Below are positions 53,576 to 64,000 of a stretch of 64,000 nucleotides of DNA, piece after piece. Every line of letters begins with the position of its first letter. The first letter of the stretch is position 1. Made by a program: the position numbers and the translations under genes. This stretch comes from Cryptomeria japonica (taxonomy: Eukaryota; Streptophyta; Pinopsida; Cupressales; Cupressaceae): the NCBI RefSeq assembly GCF_030272615.1, contig NC_081410.1, positions 507,863,942 through 507,927,941 on the forward strand, read 5' to 3'. The notes beneath the pieces were generated by a model, which saw nothing but the letters and a program-made list of their open reading frames with translations, searched no databases and had not been told where the DNA came from.

Positions 53576-55901
53576 CAACAGAGTGTCGTCCAAATCACCT
53601 TGTAACCACAAAAATGGAAATTCTTAGGCTTGTGGAAGGCCCCCTTGAACATCGATTTTACTAACATGTTTTTGTTTTTGCAGGTTAAAAACTCACCATA
53701 AAAATCACAAATTTGTCCTTTGGTGCTTAAAAAACTTGAAAAACACAAAATTGTATTGCTTTCTAGTTAGGATTCATCTTTATTTTGGTGCTTAAAATCA
53801 ACACACAAAGTTTCTTTCCTTGCATCAAACTTAAAAATCACAAGCCACACTTCAATTTTGGGCAAATAAAAAGAACAAACCACTTGTTTTTTGTTTTTGC
53901 TAACAAATTTTACTTCAAGCAAAAACGTGTTTTTCATTAAGTTGACCAGGATTTTCGAATTCTAGATTACAAAACACATTGCCTTTGAAGTTAAAAAGAA
54001 CACCATGGCTATTGGAGCAACATCTCCAAATAGTTAGATCACATTTGCAAATGATGGATTAAAAGGAACAAGTGTTTTACGTGTTTGGCACGCTTGTGCA
54101 AAAAGTCAGTCGAGTGGTCCTACCTCTAACACACACTATCCTCTCCCTTGGCTTTCGTGGTCCTAGGTGCAAGAGAAAAGTGTTAGTAACACTCAAAATT
54201 TTATCTTTTTAAGAGAGGCCTGTCAAGGGATCGATACTCTTGGGAATGACCTTGAGCGGTTATCCTTCGAGCCGCTATAGAAATCAGGTGAGAGCGAAAG
54301 CTGTAGCCTTGGGTATAGCTGTTCCTACAGTGTAACTGGCTGAAAGGACAAATGGGCCCCACCACCAGTTACAAGGCTCTTAAGTGAGTCACTACAGAAT
54401 GAACTTATGTCCAAAAACATCGAACATGACTAAACACCTTTAAGTAGTAGCCCACCCGTTCTATTGATTGAGAATATTTGCGATATAATTTAGTGCAAGA
54501 GCATAGATGGTTTTGCTCCCAAGATACTCACCATACATATTTCCTCGAGTAGAAACATAGCTTTTTGAAAAGTCACTTGTTGCTTGATAAAAGTGGTGAC
54601 TCCCCCATCATAGGGATCATCTATTTGTTATGCTCGTGCAAGACTTAGTATATCACATCCTTACCTGCCACGGCGGGATTCATAAGGTATGTAGTACCAA
54701 AGTCAAAGAAATATCAAGATGTGGGCTAAATTTATCACAACTGACCATTTGACCTTAGGGATAAAAAGTGTTTGAAGTGTGTTCGTTTTAAAGACCAAGT
54801 GCAAATTGAGCCAACTTCAGGCTTTGGAAATACACCTTAAAATACATCTAAAGGAAGGGTCATATACAAGTCTAAGGATTGGGTTGATCTAGACCCATAC
54901 TCATTTGTGCCTTTGAGGCAACATTTTTGTGTTTGTGTGCTTGCTTTGTTTTCCTGTCAAAGAAACATCAAATTAGAAAATCAATCCCAAAAACAAAGTA
55001 TTCATCCAACATCTTACCAAAAACAACCAAAAACATCAAAAACAAAGTGCAAACAAAGAGTCAAAAACTTTATGACCATTCTTCACATCTTGCGAAAGAA
55101 GAAGTGTCATCAGAATATCAACTTGAAAAGAAGACCATTAAGCTCAAAGGCTTTGATCAAAAGAAGGAAGTTCTTCTATGTCAATCGACAAATCTTTGTC
55201 TCACATAGAGTCTTTCTACATCGTATGCGTCTCTACCTTCAAGGCAAAACAAACGAATTTGATTCAGAATCATTGAACCGCAGAGCTTTTATGCAATATA
55301 GAGCTCTAAGTTATCACAAAAACCGAGGAAATATTAATCCCAACTTCTTCCCAAACATCTGTATCACATACAACACAGCTCGAGAAATACCACCAACACC
55401 CGAAAGGGAAGAGATAGAGTTTGTCCCATTTGTAACACAAAGTTTTTATTGAAGTTGAAAACATTTTCATCCATCATCTTGCTCATACGTCATCACTTCA
55501 TCATCAATCCATCCCAACTCTCAAAACACTAAGAGGTTCTTGTCCCAAGTTCTCTTTTAGATATTGCTTGAAATCAAACACATCACCTCACTTTTTAGAT
55601 TGTTTCTACATCTAGGATAAGCTCATCCTAAGAGACATATCTACGCAGGTTAAAACTAGTTCATGAGTGAATCCTCTCATTACTAGGTAGTTAAATCTGT
55701 AACACATCTCAGATTTCTCTACACCTAATCACATCAAAATCTTATCAAAATAAGCAAGCAATTCAAAGAAGGAATTTCGGTTACATCTACCTTCAAGGTG
55801 CTAGAGATACACGTGCAACACAATCCACCAATCATCAATTCCTCATTTCATCAAAAACTCATCATCATCTTTACTCAAACTTCAAAAACTCATAAACCAA
55901 A
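53576..55901 (+). other. Gypsy-3 long 5' leader
   Basis: No gag or pol homology. It includes a donor-like AGGTGAGAG at about 54288 (ATCAGGTGAGAGCG) and an uninterrupted basic ORF at 54907-55452. The rest has scattered short ORFs. A long leader before gag is usual for Tat elements. Confidence 0.6.
54907..55452 (+). CDS. Possible leader ORF of Gypsy-3 (basic, unknown)
   Basis: 181 codons open while the downstream gag-pol frame has twelve stops. Composition is Lys/Arg/Ser/Gln-rich, with KKKCHQNINLKRRPLSSKAL and an acidic end PPTPEREEIEFVPFV. A-rich sequence here (repeated CCAAAAACATCAAAAAC) lowers the chance of stops, so openness may be accidental. No recognised domain. Confidence 0.3.
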   Translation: MPLRQHFCVCVLALFSCQRNIKLENQSQKQSIHPTSYQKQPKTSKTKCKQRVKNFMTILHILRKKKCHQNINLKRRPLSSKALIKRRKFFYVNRQIFVSHRVFLHRMRLYLQGKTNEFDSESLNRRAFMQYRALSYHKNRGNINPNFFPNICITYNTAREIPPTPEREEIEFVPFVTQSFY

Positions 55902-57203
55902 ATGGCTCAAACGCGATCACAGTCCAGGCAATGAGAAATACAAAGGGAAGAAGAAGAAGAGGAAAATCTCAATGAATTTCAAGAAGCACTTGGAGGAAAT
56001 GTAGATGACGAAAACCCAAGTACTCCCACTCCTGCAACAATAGAAAGGGCTTAGCATAACCCTCTCTTTAACAGACTTTTTGACGAAATACTCAGGAGCA
56101 ATGCGGATGCTCACTTCTTAAGACTCGCTCAAGAAGGAGCCAAACTCCCATCTGACTTTGATCTTGCCCAATTAAGACAAGCATCAGAAAGACAAAGTCA
56201 CCATGAAGAGGAAAGAGGTAGAGATCCCATCAGATATAACATTCCTTGAGGTAACCCACCACCTCCTCCTCCAAATGAAATGGAGATGTTGCGGCAACAA
56301 GTCAAGAATCTCGCCCAACAACTTCATAGTGGTGTCAAAACTAACCAATTCTCACTCAATGACATCTATCCCTATCCTTTTGATAGGAATCTTTACATGC
56401 CACCATTTCCACGAGGATTCGAAACACCCAAATTCGAAAAATATAGGGGAAAGGGAGATCCTCGTGACCATGTCAGAGAATTTCATTCCGCTTGTCTTGA
56501 AGTAGCATATGAAGACACCTACCTAATGCACCTTTTTCCCCAAAGCTTGGGAGGAACAACCACATCATGGTTTTCCCGACTACCAGGTGGCATTCGAACA
56601 TTTGAGGAACTCATCTAGAAGTTCTTAACTCATTACTCTCATAACATTGAACGCGACATCACCATGGCTGATTTGTGCAACACCAAACAAAAACCAGGTG
56701 AACTATTCTTAGTATTCCTGCAACGATGGCGCCAAATGTCTAGCAGACGTTCTCTTCAGTTACCTGAATGAGAACTAGTGGAAATATTCATTTCCAACTT
56801 AAACGAAGAAATGGAATTTCACCTGGATGTTAAAGACATAGACTCTTTTAATGATATGATCACCAAGGGTTTAAAATGTGAACGGACACTCATCAAGAAA
56901 GGACTTAACAAAATCTTTAATGAACCAAAAGATGGTCCTCGCCCACGCTTCAATAGCGATAAACCAAACTTCTGGAATAAAAACAAGAATATCATCAATG
57001 ATGGGGTTGTGGATGCCCGGACTATCCAGAATGCACAACCTGTGGGTCGGTTTGCAGGACAAAATCCTCCACCTCAAAACAACACAAATGTTACTTCTAA
57101 TCAAGGTCGCATCACATCTCACGATGAACCTAGACCTCGTCAGCAAAAATAGAAACGCACATACACTCCCTTAGGGGAACCCATTGAAACAGTATTGCGA
57201 TAA
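55902..57203 (+). pseudogene. Gypsy-3 gag
   Basis: Starts at ATG 55902 (MAQTRSQSRQ). It includes an acidic Glu run, DIYPYPFDRNLYMPPFPRGF, FEKYRGKGDPRDHVREFHSA, and the gag domain LFPQSLGGTTTSWFSRLPGG, FEELI-stop-KFLTHYSH, then ELFLVFLQRWRQMSSRR. In-frame stops: TGA 55932, TAG 56052, TGA 56247, TAG 56616, TGA 56769, TAG 57150, TAA 57201, each one transition from Arg or Gln. No frameshift. After the core comes a Pro/Asn/Gln-rich region (QNPPPQNNTNVTSNQG). Confidence 0.9.
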
Positions 57204-58280
57204 CTCATTTCTCAAAATTTGGTCACTCTACCTAAACTATCAAACTATGAGCCTCAGGTCAAACCGGCATGGTGGAGAGATACTGAACACTGTGAATTCC
57301 ATCAAGGGAGAGGACACAAGACAAGTAATTGTCACCGATTGAAAGATCTCATTCAAGATCTTATTGACCGAGGAGAAATTGAAATTGAAGGACATGACCC
57401 AAAAACAACAAATAATGATCATCTGATGTTCAAAAATCCACTTCCATCACAAGATCAAAGGGGTCCTTCCACTTCTAGGCGAGGCACTGATACTTCTGAT
57501 TATACGCAGGCTGCGTATAATTACACTGTAAATCATCTGTATGATGCCAGTGAACAAGTTGCAACCATAACCTTCAAAAATCCCAACTCAAATTGCAATG
57601 TTGTTACGCGTCGCGGCAAAGTTACCATCAAGGCAGCTCCACAAGGCACCACCTCCATCCCAAAGCAGTACAATCTTGTGGAACAATTAGACAAAACCCC
57701 TGCACTTATATCCATTTTAGAGCTTCTGCGCCTATCACCCTCTCATAAAACTATTTTGGATCAAGCACTCCAAGAGGCGTCAGTCCCTGCAAATCTGAAT
57801 ACAAACCAATTTCAAGCCATGGTTGGAAGTCTAATGTCATCACCTTATCTCACTTTTTCTGAAAGTGATAACTCTTCCTTCCAGCAACCTCATAACGCCT
57901 CACTCCACATCGAAGGATTTATTAACCAGCATAGGATCAAGCGAGTCTTGATCGATAATGGAGCAGGCATGAATATTTGCAAACTACAGTTGGTCACAGC
58001 ATTGGGATATGTGGTAGAATCAATGGATCCTCGTCAGAAGATCACAATTAAAGCCTATGACGATGCGGAGCATTCATCCAAAGGAGCTGTGGTACTACCA
58101 ATTCGAGTAGGCCCTGTGGTAAAGCACATCATCTGTCAGGTTCTGGACCTTCCTCTGCCATATAATCTATTGTTAGGGAGACCCTAGATACATGCCATGC
58201 AAGCTGTTCCATCTACCTACCATCAATGTATCAAGTTCCCACATAACGGTATAGAGATCACAATCCTGTTCGATGCAAAT
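57204..58280 (+). pseudogene. Gypsy-3 protease region with zinc-finger-like start
   Basis: Continues the gag frame. HCEFHQGRGHKTSNCHRLKD resembles the zinc finger (C-x2-H..H..C) that precedes protease in Tat elements. Then YNLVEQLDKTPALI, IKRVLIDNGAGMNICK (active-site D-N-G), KGAVVLPIRVGPVVKH and YNLLLGRP-TAG-IHAMQAVPSTYH. The TAG at 58185-58187 stands where Gypsy-1 has TGG. Confidence 0.88.
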
Positions 58281-58689
58281 CCCTTTGCATATTGCCATAA
58301 TATCAGCCATCAACCAGAGATTACCGTTCCTAATAATAGAGAAGCCATTTCTTCCACATCATATATAAGTCCTGCCTCTCTTGCCAGTTCAAACACCACT
58401 ATACCCAAGCAAGAAAAGCTTAAGATGAAGATAGCAGAGGAAGGTCCTGGGGAATACAACTTGAGTCAACTCTTTTGTGTGGGACAAATGCCCTCTTCTC
58501 CTAGAACACATGGTAAACCACAGCAGGTACTCCAGCAACCACTAAGCATACTAGCATGTGCTTTGACGCCCTTCGTTCTTGGAAAGAGTCAAGAGGAAGA
58601 AACACAAGATGAGGACCTGGTGGAATGGATCTATAAAGATCCCATCACCACTGATATACCACAAGTTACACTTCCTACGGATCAGTATG

Positions 58690-58830
58690 GCAAAGGTCTC
58701 CTCATTATGCAAAGAATGGGGTATGATGGTCAGAGTGCTTTGGGATATTGCAAACAAGGACGACATGAACCCCTACTACTAGAATTCAAGCCCAAAGGTA
58801 ATATAGGCCTAGGCTTTGAAAAAGAGATCT
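58690..58830 (+). pseudogene. Gypsy-3 G-patch domain
   Basis: LIMQRMGYDGQSALGYCKQG, then RHEPLLLEFKPKGNIGLGFE, fits the G-patch consensus (hydrophobic-x-MGY-x-G-x2-LG..G..P..GLGF). It lies in the same open frame, between protease and RT. G-patches bind nucleic acid or helicases. Some retroviral and plant retroelement proteins carry one here. Confidence 0.75.
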
Positions 58831-58949
58831 TTCCTAAACTCAACTTCAAAGGAAAACCTAGCAAACCATTTTGTCCTCCTACTACAAAGCGGACACCTTT
58901 CATAATCAAAGCACCCTCAAGCACCATCCCAACTCAAAAGGAACAGCCT

Positions 58950-59870
58950 AAGTTTATAGAGTTCTTCCAAAAGCATCAGATCAACTTCGCATGGTCATAT
59001 GCAGACATGCCTGGGCTTGATCTTGATTTAGTCATGCATCACCTCACTGTAGGAAAAGGAGCCAAACCTGTCAAGCAAAAACTTCGTAAGATGCATCCTC
59101 AGATTGTAGTGCTAGTCAAAACAGAACTCAAGAAACTCCTAGATGTTGGTTTCATTAGACCAATTGATTATGCAGAATGGATCTCCAATATTGTTCCTAT
59201 CGGCAAACCAAAAGGAGGCATCCGCATTTGTACTGACTTTAGAGATCTGAATAAGGCCTGTCCTAAGGATGACTTCCCCCTACCAAATATCAACATCATA
59301 GTAGATTTGACAGCAGGACACGCCATGCTTTCACTCATGGATGGCTTTTCAGGATACAATCAGATAAAGATCGCACCAGAAGATCAACATAAGACAGCCT
59401 TCACCTGTCCATGGGGCACATATTGCTGGAATGTGATGGCTTTCGGTCTCAAGAATGCAGGAGCAACCTATCAAAGATCAATGACCACCATCTTCCATGA
59501 CATGATGCATACTATGATGGAAGATTATGTGGATGACTTACTAGGAAAATCACTCACCAGAGAAGGGCATCTCCACATCTTTGATAAAATCTTTGATAGA
59601 CTGGAACAATACCATGTTCGACTCAACCCAAAGAAATGTGTCTTTGGAGTAACCTCCGGGAAGCTTCTAGGATACATTGTCTCAAGCAAAGGTATTGAGG
59701 TCAACCCAGCAAAGGTAAAAGCAATCATGGACATGCCACCTCCAAAGAATATCAGTCAGCTAAGGACATTACAAGGATGGCTTCAATCCATCCGAAGATT
59801 CATTGCACAATTGGCTGATAAGTGTCACCCATTTACACATCTGCTACACAAGAACATCCGCTTTCAATAG
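58950..59870 (+). pseudogene. Gypsy-3 reverse transcriptase
   Basis: Uninterrupted across the RT core: FAWSYADMPGLDLDLVMHHL, KQKLRKMHPQIVVLVKTELK, RICTDFRDLNKACPKDDFPL, HAMLSLMDGFSGYNQIKIAP, CPWGTYCWNVMAFGLKNAGA and the catalytic DYVDD at 59523-59537, then PKKCVFGVTSGKLLGYIVS and the thumb. The piece ends at TAG 59868-59870 (Trp in Gypsy-1). The core itself keeps its catalytic residues, though the frame around it is broken. Confidence 0.95.
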
Positions 59871-60390
59871 GATGCCAAATGCCAGCAAGCATTTTAGACA
59901 CTTAAAGACTATCTCATTAATCCACCATTGCTGATGCCACCAGATCCAAGTAGACCATTGTTACTCTATATCTCAGCAACAAGTACAACATTGGGTGTAC
60001 TACTGGCACAACATAATGCAGAAGGAAAAGAGTGTGCTGTATACTACATCTCTCGCACACTGGTTGGCTATGAACTCAATTACACACCTATTGAGCAAGC
60101 TTGCTTAGGAGTAATCTTAGTAGCCACTAAACTGAGGCACTATTTGTTAACACACAAAGTACAACTCATTGCAAAGATTGATCCACTCAAGTATTTACTT
60201 AGCAAAGCAGCATTGACAGGTCACTTGGCCAAATGGGTAATGATTCTAAATGAATTTGACAATGAGTACGTGGATCGTAAAGCTATCAAAGGACAAGTTA
60301 TTGCAGATCAGTTGGCCAATGCACCTCTCATAGGTGATCATCCTCTCATTTCCAATTTTCCAGATGAAGAGATATTCATGATCACAACAA
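59871..60390 (+). pseudogene. Gypsy-3 RNase H (first)
   Basis: CQQAF-TAG-TLKDYLINPP, LLLYISATSTTLGVLLAQHN, VYYISRTLVGYELNYTPIEQ, LRHYLLTHKVQLIAKIDPLK and DRKAIKGQVIADQLA. TAG at 59895-59897 (Gln expected). The leading Asp of the usual L-x-x-D-A-S motif is replaced (LYISATS), as in many Tat elements where the second RNase H is present. Confidence 0.88.
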
Positions 60391-60830
60391 CACAACCATG
60401 GAAATTATACTTTGATGGTTCATACACTAGGCATGGCTCGGGGGCAAGCATTCTGTTTATCACACCTCAGGGTGATAGCATCCCGAAGTCTTATAGGCTC
60501 ACATTTCCATGCACCAACAACATAGCAGAGTATGAAGCCTTGATCATAGGACTCAGGTTAGCCATACAATGGAAATTACAAGAACTGCAAGTATATGGCG
60601 ACTCACAACTGGTTATTCGACAAGCAACAGATGAATATCAGACCAAGGATGATAAACTCATGCCATATAAGCAAATGGTGGACACCCTAAAGACATCATT
60701 TACTACTATCACTTTTGAGCAGATACCAAGAGATCAGAATCGAGCTGTTGACGCTATGGCTACCATCGCATCTCTACTAGATCTTCCACAGAATTCAACA
60801 TGCTACGAGTTCTTGGTAGAACAGCTTTGG
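60391..60830 (+). pseudogene. Gypsy-3 second (archaeal-type) RNase H
   Basis: LYFDGSYTRHGSGASILFIT, CTNNIAEYEALIIGLRLAIQ, ELQVYGDSQLVIRQ, IPRDQNRAVDAMATIASLLD. Shows the DGS, E, D and late D of an active-type RNase H, all open. Tat-lineage elements are known to have gained this domain. Confidence 0.9.
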
Positions 60831-61049
60831 ATCCCCACTTATGATATCCTTGAATCCGAGATGATATGTCACCTTGTTGGTTCTGAATCCCCATGGTATG
60901 GTGAGTTCTACACCTATCTCCGCGATCATACCCTTCCTCCCAACCAATCGAATAACCAACGTAAAACCTTCATTCGCCAAACTGCTCGATATACCATTAT
61001 TGCCGAAACACTATATCGCTGCAGTCTTGATGGTACTCTCCTTCGATGT

Positions 61050-62150
61050 CTGGAACAAGATGAGATAACAAAGGCTTTGGAAGAGGTACACGAAGGCATT
61101 TGCGGGACTCATTCAAGTGGTCCATCACTAGCCAAGAAACTCCTACGCAATGGCTACTATTGGCCATCTATGGAAAAGGATTCCTACTACTTTGTCAGGA
61201 AATGCAAGAAATGCCAAGTTCATGGTGACCTAGTACATGCACCAGCTCAGGAACTGCAACCAATCACAACACCATGGCCTTTTTGTCAATGGGGTCTCGA
61301 CCTTGTGGGTAAGATTCATCCATCTTCATCCAGTGGCCATAAATTTATTATTACCGCCACCAAATATTTCACAAAGTGGATCGAAGTTGTTCCACTTACC
61401 CAAGTCACCAGCAAGCAGATCGCCTCATTCATCCTCAACTACATCATCTGTTGGTATGGTGTGCCCATGTCCATCATCACAGATAACGGTCTTCCTTTCA
61501 AAAATCAGGATGTCCGCGAACTTTGTGAGAAATTTCACATCCAACACTGCTTTTCCACTCCCTACTACCCACAAGGCAATGGTCAGGCTGAAGCATCCAA
61601 TAAAAACATATTGAGGATCCTCAAGAAGACAGTTAATGATGCCGGTCATGATTGGCATGTTCAACTAAATCCAGCGCTATGGGCGTATCAAACTAGCATT
61701 CGAACCCCTATAGGTGCAACTCCTTATTCATTGGTCTATGGTGCAGAAGCTATCTTGCCTATTGAGGTCGGGATACCATCATTACGAGTTTCCTTGCATA
61801 ATCTGATAGATGATGAAGCATACAGAGTATCCCATCTTCAGGACTTAGAGTTACTAGATGAGAAGTGACAAGTTGCATACAACCATCTCAAAGCCTATCA
61901 GCAGTGCATGAGCAGAAGCTATAATCACCGAGTTAGATCTCATACATTTGAGGTAGGTGATCTTGTTCTACAAGAGAATCCTTGCAACCAACCAAACAGA
62001 GAACATCAAGGCTAGTTTGAATCAAAATGGCTAGGCCCATATGTTGTCACTGCTGTATTCAGGTCCAGGGCATATCAGTTGGCTACATTAGAAGGAGAAC
62101 CACTTGCAGATCCAATCAACAACATGCACCTCAAACAGTTTTATACCTAA
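61050..62150 (+). pseudogene. Gypsy-3 integrase
   Basis: Zinc end: EVHEGICGTHSSG and FVRKCKKCQVHGDLVHAPAQ. Core: QWGLDLVGKIHPSSSSGHKF, VPMSIITDNGLPFKNQDVRE, FSTPYYPQGNGQAEASNKNI (D, D, E all present). Then WHVQLNPALWAYQTSIRTPI, SLVYGAEAILPIEVGIPSLR. TGA at 61866-61868 (Arg), TAG at 62013-62015 (Gln in HQGQFESKWLGPY), true end TAA at 62148-62150 after NNMHLKQFYT. No chromodomain. Confidence 0.93.
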
Positions 62151-64000
62151 GCTGTATAGAGCATCAGGCTCCCCTGCATACCAGAAAATACCAAAAACAT
62201 TCAGAAAAACGTCCTGAAGAAATACAAAAACATTCAAAAAAGTAAAGAAAAATCATGCATCCAAATGGCGAACAACCACTCCGGTGGCACCTTGGGTAAG
62301 TACGATCGTGAAAACCTGGCAAACAGGCACCACTCATAAAGGCTATGGCTCCATTGTCTTTCAGACTTGTTGTGATCACATCTACTTCATACATACATCC
62401 ATCCATCCATCCAAAACCATGGCTTGTTATTCATCTGCAATTATGATAGTACTCCATACATCTTGCATCCGGCTTTTTCATAGTCATGTCTAAAACTGGG
62501 GGCAATGCCTTAACCTATTGATGGAAGTGGATTCTACATTATCTTATGATTCATTAAGTTCTTCATTCAGGTAATCATCAAAATACCAAAAACATTCAAA
62601 AATGACTCACAAAAATACCAAAAACATTTAAAACAATTCAAAAATCCAAAAACATCGACAAACCATTGAAAAATCACACAAAAACATGGCAACACTTTGT
62701 ACATACTCATCCATGCAGATACCAAAACAAACATTGACAAAATACTCACAAAAAGACCACTTATCAATCAACCACACAATCAACATCAACACTCAAAACT
62801 ATCTTCAACAAGGATGCATCCTTCCTTACCAAAACAAAGACAAAAGTAACGTTTTCTTTGACAAGAAAATTATGTTAAGCTATCAAATACTTGGTTGACT
62901 TGTGAGTACAATCATTCGTTTATCTATATCGGGATCTTTCAGCATTGTTTTGTCTCGTTTGTGCATTATTTTCGATGAAGTTCTGGGGCATGTACTAATG
63001 GTGTCTACGTGGGAAGTTCACCAAGATACGTGATCTTATGCCAAATGCAGTCATAGATCATCATGGCTTGTTGACTACAACGTATACCTCGACCATATGG
63101 GCATGAACCATTACCAAGGATCCATATTCTTTGTTCTTTATGTATATACTATTTGTTTGTAGGTACAATGCTCTTCCTTTGGTTCCTCCTACCTCATCCA
63201 ATTGGATAAAGGTTTTTATCTCTTAGTACGGTATGCACTTGTCTCAGGATATGATCAGCCTAAGATCAAGGAGGACGATCCAAGTCATGCATGAATAGGG
63301 ATAATCCTTGTCTATTCTGCAAGCAATACTCTGGTCGACTTGACCCTTATATCAAGTCGTTTGTATTAACTTTCTATATAAAATCCATGAAAGGAATACT
63401 CAGGTCATCTTGAATCATTATGTCAAGATGCTTGTATTCTCTTCCAACATTTTAAAGCTCAATGATGAAAATAGAGCACTATGGATCATCATTTCATCTC
63501 ATCTGTTTATATATTGCATTTCCTTGCATATCACCCATCCATTCACTCATTCATATATAGGCTTTTTATGCAAAAAGTGACCATTAAAAAAGCTGGTCTT
63601 GGATACAATCAGGACCAAGTACTCTGATACATCATCAATGCATCATGCAAAGTCTCAAAAACCTTGCATTTATCATGATCATATCATCATCATTTAGTTG
63701 CATCTTGCATTAAGTACATTAATGTCATTTTTAAAATTAAAACATTGCATATAGTTCATTTTCTTGATATTTAGTTTTCATCAAATCATTTGCATCATTG
63801 CATCAATCATAAATAATTAGATTCATTCATAGGATCAAATTGTCTTTGATTATTTTTTTCATTTTGCTAGATATTCATTCCGTATCATTTATCTATCATC
63901 ATTTCCATCATCTTTTCATCATTTATTATTTGTATACATTCATTTATCCATTTAGTGAAGAAAGTGCATTCCTTCATCCATTAACTCAGTATCTTATTAT
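62151..64000 (+). other. Gypsy-3 3' region
   Basis: No ORF of note. Has repeated CCAAAAACATT/CAAAAATACC motifs (62180-62680), an ATCC microsatellite (62389-62412), GGGG-bearing polypurine-like sites (AAAACTGGGGGCAATG near 62490, GTTCTGGGGCATG near 62980) and CATCA-rich AT sequence to the window end. No antisense PMD remnant is seen before 64000. Confidence 0.5.
62389..62412. repeat. ATAC/ATCC microsatellite
   Basis: CATACATACATCCATCCATC-type run in the Gypsy-3 3' region. Confidence 0.8.

Larger units (their letters stand above)
51873..64000 (+). mobile_element. Gypsy-3: Tat-type Ty3/gypsy element, 3' end outside window
   Basis: 5' LTR, primer site, 2.6-kb leader and one continuous reading frame (55902-62150) encoding gag, protease, G-patch, RT, two RNase H domains and integrase, followed by at least 1.85 kb of 3' untranslated sequence. 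No 3' LTR start is recognisable before 64000. The pol section aligns throughout with Gypsy-1. Confidence 0.88.

Noticed and set aside
8000-62150. UAG read as glutamine (altered code or programmed readthrough) to explain in-frame TAGs
   Set aside because: TGA and TAA stops occur at Arg and Gln sites as well, Trp sites also became TAG, frameshifts are present, and sister copies in the window keep the sense codon. Mutation of methylated cytosines explains all of it.

Overview
This window looks like plant nuclear DNA from a very large, repeat-packed genome. A gymnosperm (conifer) is my best guess, but that rests on repeat style only. It is AT-rich, and I found no host gene, rRNA, tRNA or CRISPR array. 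Almost everything I can identify is LTR retrotransposon sequence. Five Ty1/copia-type or copia-like units, two Ty3/gypsy (Tat-type) units, several LTR fragments and one LINE fragment are inserted beside or inside one another.

Layout. 1-3369 is the 3' part of a plus-strand element (A) that carries no polymerase. 3370-4234 is unassigned. 4235-5285 is a minus-strand LTR fragment. 5286-38719 is one Tat-type gypsy element (Gypsy-1). Its 5' LTR is split by two later insertions: minus-strand element B (5498-18957, target duplication CAATG) and plus-strand Copia-2 (20054-27413, target duplication GGTCC). Element B is itself split by minus-strand Copia-1 (7224-13922, target duplication GTATC). Gypsy-1 also carries an antisense plant mobile domain (PMD) gene remnant between its integrase and its 3' LTR. 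38720-48600 holds a LINE reverse transcriptase fragment, an LTR-like block, and a pol-less minus-strand unit with its own nested LTR-like insertion. 48600-51872 holds a minus-strand copia remnant and another minus-strand LTR. 51873 to the window end is a second Tat element (Gypsy-3), with its 5' LTR, long leader and a single 2083-codon gag-pol frame; its 3' LTR is not visible.

How the parts fit. The autonomous-type elements carried the usual order for their class. Copia: gag, protease, integrase, RT, RNase H. Gypsy: gag, protease, G-patch, RT, RNase H, archaeal-type RNase H, integrase. All are now broken. Elements A and B share a different coding set (coiled coil and zinc knuckles, an extra ORF, a Lys/Pro-rich section, a terminal coiled coil) with no RT or integrase. 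They were probably mobilised in trans by copia relatives that use the same initiator-Met primer site and the same polypurine signals.

Most notable signals. (1) A hairpin near the 3' end of at least six different LTRs keeps a C-rich loop while both stem arms change together. (2) A second inverted repeat brackets the polypurine tract/U3 junction. (3) Nearly all internal stop codons in all families are TAG or TGA at positions where a relative or canonical motif has Gln, Arg or Trp, as expected for C-to-T decay of methylated DNA. (4) The antisense PMD gene. (5) A cluster of seven AGCGCT palindromes just after the Gypsy-3 primer site.
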